A DNA stretch of 8,183 bases from Candidatus Omnitrophota bacterium (GTDB lineage Bacteria; Omnitrophota; Gorgyraeia; Pluralincolimonadales; Pluralincolimonadaceae): the NCBI GenBank assembly GCA_028715315.1, contig JAQUSA010000035.1:1-8183 (forward strand). The letters are read 5' to 3'. Under the pieces are notes generated by a model. That model made no database searches, was not told where the DNA came from, and saw only the letters and a list, made by a program, of their open reading frames with translations. Below are positions 1 through 5,536 of the stretch, piece by piece; positions within the stretch are counted from its first letter, which is position 1, and the number at the start of each line of letters is the position of its first letter. A program made the translations under genes and the position numbers.

Positions 1-485
1 GGATACAGGTGGAGCATCCGGTGACCGAGATGGTCACGGGCATTGACATTGTCAAGGAGCAGATACGTATCGCTGCAGGAGAGAGGCTCTCATTCGACCA
101 GGACCACGTCAAGTTCAGCGGCCATGCGATAGAGTGCCGCATTAACGCTGAAGACGCGGACAATAATTTCATGCCATGCCCGGGCAAGGTATCGTTCTTC
201 CATGCTCCCGGCGGGCCGGGGGTCAGGGTCGATTCCCACGTATATCAGGGTTATACCATCCCGCCCTACTACGACTCTATGATAGCGAAACTGATAACCT
301 ACGGCAAGAACCGCACCGAGGCGATCCAGATCATGCAGCGCGCCCTTTCGGAATTTACGATAGAACCCATAAAGACGACCATAGACCTGCATAAGAGGTT
401 GACATCCGACCCGGCGTTCCTGCGCGGGGAAGTGACCACCGAGTTCATAGAGAAGATGATGGCGGAAAAGGAGGGCTCGCAATGA
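1..485 (+). CDS. accC: Biotin carboxylase, acetyl-CoA carboxylase subunit (3' part only)
   Basis: AccC carries out the ATP- and bicarbonate-dependent carboxylation of biotin on the carrier protein AccB, the first half-reaction of acetyl-CoA carboxylase in cytosolic fatty-acid synthesis. The gene enters from the left edge; the frame is already open at base 3, so the real start lies outside the window. About 160 C-terminal residues are visible, against roughly 450 in the whole family. The fragment opens with IQVEHPVTEM, the end of the conserved RIQVEHPVTE active-site strand. It continues with GHAIECRINAED, which holds the arginine equivalent to E. coli Arg338, then FHAPGGPGVR and PPYYDSMIAKLI, typical of the biotin carboxylase C-terminal domain. 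The stop TGA (483-485) overlaps the next start as ATGA, which implies translational coupling. A propionyl- or pyruvate-carboxylase subunit is possible, but the short tail after the C-terminal domain fits a stand-alone AccC. Confidence 0.95.
   Translation, partial: IQVEHPVTEMVTGIDIVKEQIRIAAGERLSFDQDHVKFSGHAIECRINAEDADNNFMPCPGKVSFFHAPGGPGVRVDSHVYQGYTIPPYYDSMIAKLITYGKNRTEAIQIMQRALSEFTIEPIKTTIDLHKRLTSDPAFLRGEVTTEFIEKMMAEKEGSQ
468..474 (+). promoter_or_regulatory. Shine-Dalgarno site for the AmaP-like gene, inside accC
   Basis: AAGGAGG lies 7 bases upstream of the ATG at 482 and within the last codons of accC. It is one of the best ribosome-binding sites in the window. It supports the 482 start and independent ribosome loading on the downstream gene despite the ATGA overlap. 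Confidence 0.75.
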
Positions 486-1084
486 ACGTATTGAACAAAC
501 TAACGATGCTGTTCTTCCTGGTAGTATTTTTGGCGATAGGCCTCTTCCTTATCGCGGTATCCGTAAGGTCCGTCGAGAGCGAGCCTGTGATGAACGCGCT
601 TGACTCCATAAATTCGTCCATGACGCTGAGGGTCGGCGTCGGCGTGGTCGGTTTCCTGCTGATAATCGTCTCATGGGCCGCTTACCAGTTCACGGTCGGA
701 AGGATACAGCGCCAGAAGAATATAGCATTCAACAATCCGGACGGCCAGGTATCGATATCTCTGTCAGCGATAGAGGAATTCATAAGGAAGATAGGTTCTT
801 CCCTGCCTGAAGTAAAAGAGCTTAAGTCCGACTGCATTGCCACGAAGAAGGGGATAGATATCTCGACGAAGGTCATATTCTGGGCTGATGCGAACATACC
901 GGAATCGACCGAAAAGATACAGGGTTTAGTGAAATCAAAGATACAGGAGATGCTGGGCATAGACGAACCGATTATCGTGAAGATACACGTGACAAAGATC
1001 GCGACCCGCGTAGAGCCTAAGCCCTCCGTAAAGAAGGATAAGGACAAGGAAGACGTGAGCCTGCCGTTCGGCAGGATCGACTAA
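482..1084 (+). CDS. amaP: AmaP-like membrane protein with Asp23/Gls24 (DUF322) domain
   Basis: A 200-residue protein with two N-terminal membrane helices (about residues 7-28 and 50-70) separated by a short loop. A soluble domain follows (about 88-177), starting NPDGQVSISLSAIEEFI and continuing with alternating strands (GIDISTKVIFW, IIVKIHVTKI). This is the Asp23/Gls24 (DUF322) pattern in the AmaP arrangement. The C-terminus (180-200) is charged and probably disordered. In Staphylococcus, AmaP anchors Asp23 at the membrane and the pair is linked to cell-envelope stress; no enzymatic activity is known. The gene overlaps accC by 4 bases. In Bacillus, the Asp23-family gene yqhY also follows accB-accC, so the neighbourhood is an old one. 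Its role here is not known; a link between membrane or fatty-acid status and carboxylase function is inference. Family assignment is good, but the orthology behind the symbol is less certain. Confidence 0.78.
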   Translation: MNVLNKLTMLFFLVVFLAIGLFLIAVSVRSVESEPVMNALDSINSSMTLRVGVGVVGFLLIIVSWAAYQFTVGRIQRQKNIAFNNPDGQVSISLSAIEEFIRKIGSSLPEVKELKSDCIATKKGIDISTKVIFWADANIPESTEKIQGLVKSKIQEMLGIDEPIIVKIHVTKIATRVEPKPSVKKDKDKEDVSLPFGRID

Positions 1085-1095
1085 ACAACAACTGA

Positions 1096-1103
1096 GAAGG
1101 GGG
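1096..1103 (+). promoter_or_regulatory. Shine-Dalgarno site for phosphofructokinase
   Basis: A purine-rich GAAGGGGG block ends 5 bases before the ATG at 1109, in the 24-base gap after the AmaP-like gene. It fixes that start. The gap shows no hairpin and no convincing promoter. Confidence 0.7.
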
Positions 1104-1108
1104 AAATA

Positions 1109-2137
1109 ATGAAGAGGCTGGGAATACTTACGGGCGGCGGCGACTGCCCGGGTTTGAATCCCGTCATAAGGGGAGTCGTCAGGAAGGCATTTCTTGAAGG
1201 ATACGAGGTCATGGGGATAAGGAACGGATGGAAGGGCCTGGTCGAGGGCGATGTAGTCCCGCTTGACCTGCGTTCCGTATCCGGGATACTGCCGAAGGGC
1301 GGCACGATACTCAGCACATCGAGGACGAACCCGTATAAGAAAGAAGGCGCCGTCCAGATGGTCAAGGATAATTTCAAGAAGTTCGAGCTGGAGGCCCTTA
1401 TCGCGGTCGGAGGTGAAGACACCCTCGGCGTCGCGCATAAGCTCGTGAAGGAGGGCATCAATGTGGTCGGCGTGCCGAAGACGATAGATAACGACCTGAG
1501 CGAGACGGATTATACGTTCGGCTTCGATACCGCCGTAAATATCGTGATGGAGTGCATAGACAGGCTCCACACGACCGCCGAGAGCCATAACAGGATAATG
1601 GTGGTAGAGGTGATGGGCCGCCATGCGGGTTGGATAGCGGTGCACGGAGGGATAGCGGGCGGCGCGGACGTCATATTGATACCGGAGATCCCGATAGACA
1701 TCGAGGAAGTATGCGCGATAATCAAGAAGCGCCATGCGCAGGGCAAGAACTTCTCGATAGTCGTGGTTGCCGAGGGAGCCAAATTTAAAGAGGACGAAGA
1801 AGTGCTCCAGGCGGAAAAACTCGATGATTTCGGCCATGTCAGGCTAGGCGGGATCGGACAGATGCTCGGAGAGTTGATAGAAAAGAAGACTAAGTTCGAG
1901 ACCAGGGTTACGGTGCTGGGACATATACAGCGCGGAGGTTCACCCACGGCGTTTGACAGGGTCCTTGGGACAAGGTTTGGCGTCAAGGCCGTAGAGCTGG
2001 TAATGCAGAAAAAATTCGGGTACATGGTCAGCTTGAAGGGCAACAAGATAGAAGCTGTGCCCATCGAAAAGGCCGTCGGAACGCTGAAGACGGTCGACAA
2101 GGACTTCTACAATATAGCGCAAGTATTCTTCGGTTAG
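1109..2137 (+). CDS. pfkA: 6-phosphofructokinase, PPi-type active-site pattern
   Basis: A cytosolic glycolytic enzyme of the PfkA superfamily that phosphorylates fructose 6-phosphate to fructose 1,6-bisphosphate. The 342-residue length is normal for the short bacterial form, and numbering matches E. coli PfkA in the N-terminal half. Seen directly: GGGDCPG at 9-15 (nucleotide/phosphate loop), GGEDT at 101-105, PKTIDND at 123-129 with catalytic Asp127, MGRHAGW at 169-175, and GHIQRGGSPTAFDR at 271-284. ATP-dependent enzymes usually carry Gly104 and Gly124 (GGDGS, PGTIDND). This protein has Asp104 and Lys124, the residues established as markers of pyrophosphate-dependent phosphofructokinases (EC 2.7.1.90), including the actinobacterial-type group with GGEDT. 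PPi use, which would make the step reversible, is therefore predicted, and pfp would be the alternative symbol. The family is certain; the donor is inferred from two residues. Confidence 0.93.
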   Translation: MKRLGILTGGGDCPGLNPVIRGVVRKAFLEGYEVMGIRNGWKGLVEGDVVPLDLRSVSGILPKGGTILSTSRTNPYKKEGAVQMVKDNFKKFELEALIAVGGEDTLGVAHKLVKEGINVVGVPKTIDNDLSETDYTFGFDTAVNIVMECIDRLHTTAESHNRIMVVEVMGRHAGWIAVHGGIAGGADVILIPEIPIDIEEVCAIIKKRHAQGKNFSIVVVAEGAKFKEDEEVLQAEKLDDFGHVRLGGIGQMLGELIEKKTKFETRVTVLGHIQRGGSPTAFDRVLGTRFGVKAVELVMQKKFGYMVSLKGNKIEAVPIEKAVGTLKTVDKDFYNIAQVFFG

Positions 2138-2145
2138 AGGGTTAA

Positions 2146-2715
2146 ATGATGAAGAAAAAGATAGAGGGGATAATACAGGAGAGCGTAGCCGTAAAGACAG
2201 CCCTGATCGGCCCTCAGGTGGACAACATAATGAGCGCCGCGGAGTCGATGATAAAGGCCCTTAAGTCCGGCGGTAAGGTGATAGTGTTCGGGAACGGCGG
2301 AAGCGCCGCCGACAGCCAGCATATCGCGGCCGAGATCGTCGGAAGGTTCATGAAGGAACGGAAAGGGCTTCCCGCTATCGCGCTGACCGTCAATACATCG
2401 GTGCTTACCGCTATCGCGAACGACTATTCCTACGAGGAAGTCTTCTCCCGCCAGCTGGATGCGATCGCCGGGAAGAACGACGTCGCTATCGGAATATCTA
2501 CAAGCGGGAAGGCGTCAAATGTGATAAGGGCAGTCGGGTTGGCGAACGATAAGGGCCTCGATACGATAGCCCTTACCGGGGGCGACGGAGGCGGGCTCGC
2601 GAAAACGGCAAAGATCTCAATTGTAGTCCCTTCAAAATCCACCCCAAGGATCCAGGAATCTCACGTCACCATAGCGCATATCCTCTGCCAGCTGGTAGAG
2701 GAGGCGTTATTTTAA
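2146..2715 (+). CDS. gmhA: Sedoheptulose-7-phosphate isomerase (phosphoheptose isomerase)
   Basis: GmhA converts sedoheptulose 7-phosphate to D-glycero-D-manno-heptose 7-phosphate, the first step of ADP-heptose synthesis for lipopolysaccharide core or other surface glycans. The 189-residue product is a single SIS-fold domain. GNGGSAADSQH at 49-59 is the phosphosugar-binding loop, followed by AAEIVGRF. IGISTSGKASNV at 115-126 is the second SIS phosphate loop. His59, Glu63, Gln170 and His178 match the zinc ligands of E. coli GmhA (His61, Glu65, Gln172, His180) with a constant offset of two, so the enzyme looks intact. It starts 8 bases after the phosphofructokinase stop. AGAGGG at 2136-2141 precedes two adjacent ATG codons; the second (2149) has slightly better spacing (7 versus 4 bases), so the protein may lack the first Met. 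DiaA-type SIS proteins are related, but the full ligand set and the rfaE2 neighbour favour GmhA. Confidence 0.93.
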   Translation: MMKKKIEGIIQESVAVKTALIGPQVDNIMSAAESMIKALKSGGKVIVFGNGGSAADSQHIAAEIVGRFMKERKGLPAIALTVNTSVLTAIANDYSYEEVFSRQLDAIAGKNDVAIGISTSGKASNVIRAVGLANDKGLDTIALTGGDGGGLAKTAKISIVVPSKSTPRIQESHVTIAHILCQLVEEALF

Positions 2716-2734
2716 TTTTGCCGGGCTGCCGCAT

Positions 2735-3217
2735 ATGACAGACAATGATAAGATAGTCCCGTTCTCCGGGTTGAAACCGCTGTGCGCGAGGCTCAGGGCA
2801 AGGAGTAAGCGCATAGTGTTTACGAACGGCTGTTTTGATATCCTGCATGCGGGGCACGTGAAATACCTCCGGAAAGCCAGGGATCTCGGGGACGTCCTGA
2901 TACTCGGGCTGAACAGCGATTCCTCGGTAAAGAGGATCAAGGGCCCGTCCAGGCCCATTGTGAGTCAAGAGGACAGGGCGGCGGTAGTCTCGTCCCTCGG
3001 ATGCGTCGATCATGTCGTAATATTCGGAGAGGACACGCCGGCCAGGCTGATAAGGGAGATAAGGCCCTCGGTTCTTGTAAAAGGCGCCGATTGGAAGGTT
3101 GCGGATATAGCGGGTGCGGATTTCGTGAAATCTTACGGGGGCAGGGTAGCCACCGTGACGCTTGTCAAGGGCAGGTCCACTTCAGATATCGTCCGCAAGA
3201 TAAAAAAATCCAAATGA
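2735..3217 (+). CDS. rfaE2: D-glycero-beta-D-manno-heptose 1-phosphate adenylyltransferase (stand-alone HldE C-terminal domain)
   Basis: A cytosolic nucleotidyltransferase that joins heptose 1-phosphate to AMP from ATP, giving ADP-D-glycero-D-manno-heptose. The 160-residue protein corresponds to the C-terminal domain of E. coli HldE. TNGCFDILHAGHVKYLRKAR at 30-49 contains the HxGH motif (38-41). Further matches are LNSDSSVKRIKG (59-70), RPIVSQEDRA (73-82), FGEDTP (97-102), LVKGADW (114-120) and the phosphate-binding GRSTSDIV (146-153). The kinase half of HldE is absent from this protein and not recognised in the window, so the pathway is split, as in many non-enterobacterial genomes. It follows gmhA after 19 bases. 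No clear ribosome-binding site precedes the ATG; the nearest strong block, GAGGAGG at 2698-2704, lies about 30 bases upstream inside gmhA. Coupling to gmhA translation is likely. Generic glycerol-phosphate or FAD-type cytidylyltransferases are excluded by the HldE-specific motifs. Confidence 0.93.
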   Translation: MTDNDKIVPFSGLKPLCARLRARSKRIVFTNGCFDILHAGHVKYLRKARDLGDVLILGLNSDSSVKRIKGPSRPIVSQEDRAAVVSSLGCVDHVVIFGEDTPARLIREIRPSVLVKGADWKVADIAGADFVKSYGGRVATVTLVKGRSTSDIVRKIKKSK

Positions 3218-3624
3218 AAGAAAAGCTCTACAGGATCATCGACGCGAACCTCAACAGGTCGAGGGAAGGGTTAAGGGTCTGCGAGGAGATCGCCAGGTTC
3301 GTGTTGGATGACGCGGCGCTTACGAAGGAATTCAAGGCGATCCGCCACGGCGTGTCGGGCTGTATCAAGCTCTATCCCGCAAGGCTCAGGGGGATAGTTT
3401 CCGCCCGCGATTCCGAAGGTGATGTAGGCAGGTGCAGGCAGGCGATAGAAAGAAAGCGCACCGGATGGAAGGGTGTATCCGCGGCAAATACGGAGCGCGT
3501 GAAGGAGTCGCTGCGCGCGCTTGAAGAATTTTCCAAACTGATAGATAAGAAGATCTCCGACAGGTTTAAAAGGCTCAGGTTCAGGGCGTATGGCGCGGAG
3601 AAAAAGCTCATCTCGAGGTTTTGA
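3214..3624 (+). CDS. thiD2: ThiD2, stand-alone hydroxymethylpyrimidine-phosphate kinase
   Basis: A 136-residue protein of the ThiD2 family, the domain often fused to the N-terminus of ThiE. Family work (Thamm and colleagues, Biochemical Journal 2017) showed that ThiD2 phosphorylates hydroxymethylpyrimidine (HMP) monophosphate to the diphosphate but does not accept free HMP, unlike canonical ThiD. Motifs seen: RIIDANLNRSREGLRV at 7-22 followed by EEIARFVLDD, SARDSEGDVG at 63-72, and ANTERVKESLRALEEFSK at 91-108. The length matches the roughly 130 residues reported for stand-alone forms. The frame stays open upstream to about base 3001, but that part overlaps rfaE2 and resembles nothing; ThiD2 homology begins at the ATG at 3214. 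That ATG overlaps the rfaE2 stop as ATGA and has no Shine-Dalgarno site, so it probably depends on translational coupling. The direct thiE neighbour strongly supports the call. Confidence 0.9.
   Translation: MKEKLYRIIDANLNRSREGLRVCEEIARFVLDDAALTKEFKAIRHGVSGCIKLYPARLRGIVSARDSEGDVGRCRQAIERKRTGWKGVSAANTERVKESLRALEEFSKLIDKKISDRFKRLRFRAYGAEKKLISRF
3615..3618 (+). promoter_or_regulatory. Ribosome-binding site that favours the GTG start of thiE
   Basis: GAGG ends 8 bases before GTG at 3627 but only 2 bases before the alternative in-frame TTG at 3621, which is too close for normal initiation. The site lies in the last codons of thiD2. Confidence 0.5.
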
Positions 3625-3626
3625 CG

Positions 3627-4253
3627 GTGCGGGATTTTAAGTTATACGTGATAATCGATAGTAAGGCCGCTAACGGGCGTGACCTCGCCGTCGTAGCGGC
3701 GGAGGCGGTCAAAGGCGGAGCGGATATCATACAGCTCCGCGAAAAAGATACGGCTGCGAGGGAGATAATCGGCCTTGGCCGGGCGATAAAAAAAGCCATT
3801 GCTGTTGTTTCGAAAGACGCGCTGTTCATCATCAACGACAGGCCCGACATAGCGTTTGCGTGCGGGGCTGACGGCGTGCATATAGGGCAGGATGACATAC
3901 CGCCGGATGCCGCTCGCGCGGTCATGGGGAAGGACAGGATATTGGGCATCTCAACGCATTCGCTCGAGCAGGCTTTGGCGGCCCGGGAGGACGGCGCGGA
4001 CTATATAGGGGTCGGCCCTGTTTTTTCTACGCCTACAAAACCTGGTTACAAGGCTGTGGGATTGGGTTTGGTCAGCGAGGTGCGGAAGGCGGTAGATACG
4101 CCCTTCGTAGCGATAGGGGGGATAAGCGCGGATAACATCGATCAGGTCATCGATGCGGGAGCGCGGAGGATAGCGGTAGTAAGGGCCGTTTGCGGCGCGA
4201 ACGATGTAGCGTATGCCGCGAAGGTATTAAAGGAAAGACTGAATAATATATGA
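3627..4253 (+). CDS. thiE: Thiamine-phosphate synthase
   Basis: ThiE condenses HMP diphosphate with the thiazole phosphate to give thiamine phosphate in the cytosol. From the GTG at 3627 the protein is 208 residues, a normal length for a TIM-barrel ThiE. Motifs in order: QLREKD at 36-41 (diphosphate and pyrimidine binding), IINDRPDIA at 68-76, GADGVHIGQDD at 80-90, GISTHS at 107-112, GPVFSTPTK at 130-138 and AIGGIS at 162-167. The late segment IAVVRAVCGAND resembles ThiE proteins that travel with ThiD2. TTG at 3621 is an in-frame alternative that overlaps the thiD2 stop; the GAGG spacing favours GTG. The gene follows thiD2 directly, as separate polypeptides where other bacteria have a ThiD2-ThiE fusion, and its TGA overlaps the thiC start. 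TenI, a related thiazole tautomerase, is less likely because the synthase motifs are complete. Confidence 0.93.
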   Translation: MRDFKLYVIIDSKAANGRDLAVVAAEAVKGGADIIQLREKDTAAREIIGLGRAIKKAIAVVSKDALFIINDRPDIAFACGADGVHIGQDDIPPDAARAVMGKDRILGISTHSLEQALAAREDGADYIGVGPVFSTPTKPGYKAVGLGLVSEVRKAVDTPFVAIGGISADNIDQVIDAGARRIAVVRAVCGANDVAYAAKVLKERLNNI

Positions 4254-5536
4254 CACAGTTGGAAGCAGCAAGGGCGGGAAAGGTAACACGTGAGATGCGC
4301 CGGGTCGCGAAGGCCGAAGGCATTGACCCGAAGATATTAGCCGGAAAGATCGCGGATGGAAAGGCCGTTATTCCCTGCAATATCCTGAACAGGAACAGGA
4401 ATCGCAAATTATGCGGGATAGGCGAAGGCCTGCGGACGAAGGTCAACGCGAATATCGGGACCTCCGGCGATTCCTCGAAACTCTCCTCAGAGCTCAGGAA
4501 ACTCAGGATATCCTTGGAGAGCGGAGCCGACGCCGTGATGGACCTTTCGACCGGCGGGGATCTCAAGAGGATACGCAAGGCGATACTCAAGGGTTCCTCG
4601 GTTCCGGTCGGCACCGTCCCGGTATATGAGGCAGTGGTCAGGTCGTCCCGCGCGAAGAGGCCTATATCGTCTATCTCCGGGGACGATATCTTCTCGGTAC
4701 TTGAAGATCAGGCGGCCGAAGGAGTCGATTTCTTTACCGTGCACAGCGGCGTTACCCTTGAGGCAGTACGACGCCTGAAAGAAGAAGGGCGGATAACCGG
4801 CATAGTCAGCCGCGGCGGAGCCATTCTTGCGGAATGGATGGTCCGCAACGGCCGGGAAAACCCGTTCTATGAAGATTTTGACAGGATCCTGGACATAGCG
4901 CTCGAATACGACGTGACCCTGAGCCTCGGCGACGGCATGCGCCCCGGCTGCCTCGCGGACGCGACAGACAGGGCACAGGTCCAGGAGTTGGTAACTCTCG
5001 GTGAACTGGCGCAGCGGGCATCGGAACGCGGCGTACAGGTCATGATAGAAGGCCCTGGCCACGTCCCGTTGGACCAGATAAAATCCAATATTTTAATGGA
5101 GAAGAAGATCTGCCGCGGAGCGCCGTTCTATGTCCTCGGGCCGCTCGTTACGGATATCGCGCCCGGATATGACCATATCACGTCGGCTATCGGCGGAGCC
5201 GTCGCGGGAGCCGCCGGCGCGGATTTTTTATGCTACGTCACGCCGTCGGAGCACCTCGGGCTGCCGTCCGTTGACGACGTGAAAGCCGGAGTCATCGCGG
5301 CGCGCATAGCGGCCCATGCCGCCGACATAGCCAAGGGCGTAAAGGGCGCCATAGGCTGGGATATCGCGATGTCAAAGGCGCGCAGGAAGAGGGATTGGAA
5401 CAGGCAGATCGGGCTTTCTATCGATCCCAAGACGGCAAGGGAATACAGGAAGCGCACCCATTCGGCTTTAAAGGACACCTGCACGATGTGCGGGCAATAC
5501 TGCTCGATGAAAATATCGGAGGATTGCTTAAAATAA
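4250..5536 (+). CDS. thiC: Phosphomethylpyrimidine synthase ThiC (short form)
   Basis: ThiC is a radical-SAM [4Fe-4S] enzyme that rearranges aminoimidazole ribotide to HMP phosphate, the pyrimidine precursor of thiamine. Its product feeds ThiD2 and then ThiE, both encoded just upstream. The 428-residue product lacks the N-terminal extension of the roughly 600-residue proteobacterial form and fits the short form. Motifs: NANIGTS (66-72), MDLSTGG (97-103), GTVPVYEA (121-128), FFTVHSG (161-167), SRGG (187-190), RPGC (231-234), MIEGPGHVP (265-273), GPLVTDIAPGYDHIT (297-311) and CYVTPSEHLGLP (328-339). The C-terminal cluster is CTMCGQYC (Cys411, Cys414, Cys418), spaced CX2CX3C rather than the often quoted CX2CX4C. 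The ATG overlaps the thiE stop as ATGA. AAAGGA at 4229-4234 is a weak and rather distant ribosome site. No TPP riboswitch precedes the thi genes. Confidence 0.96.
   Translation: MTQLEAARAGKVTREMRRVAKAEGIDPKILAGKIADGKAVIPCNILNRNRNRKLCGIGEGLRTKVNANIGTSGDSSKLSSELRKLRISLESGADAVMDLSTGGDLKRIRKAILKGSSVPVGTVPVYEAVVRSSRAKRPISSISGDDIFSVLEDQAAEGVDFFTVHSGVTLEAVRRLKEEGRITGIVSRGGAILAEWMVRNGRENPFYEDFDRILDIALEYDVTLSLGDGMRPGCLADATDRAQVQELVTLGELAQRASERGVQVMIEGPGHVPLDQIKSNILMEKKICRGAPFYVLGPLVTDIAPGYDHITSAIGGAVAGAAGADFLCYVTPSEHLGLPSVDDVKAGVIAARIAAHAADIAKGVKGAIGWDIAMSKARRKRDWNRQIGLSIDPKTAREYRKRTHSALKDTCTMCGQYCSMKISEDCLK

Noticed and set aside
935..1837. A 300-codon open frame on the minus strand opposite the phosphofructokinase gene
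   Set aside because: It lies opposite the amaP end and pfkA. The translation shows no recognisable domain, and the plus-strand gene has every motif of its family, so the minus frame is a by-product of codon bias.
3001..3213. Upstream in-frame extension of thiD2
   Set aside because: It overlaps the rfaE2 coding region out of frame and gives an Arg/Gly/Cys-rich sequence with no homology. ThiD2 similarity starts right after the ATG at 3214, which overlaps the rfaE2 stop.
5395..5535. Upstream in-frame extension of the PfkB kinase
   Set aside because: This part lies inside the conserved end of thiC, including its cysteine motif. The PfkB fold begins with SLLVVGSIALD just after ATG 5536.
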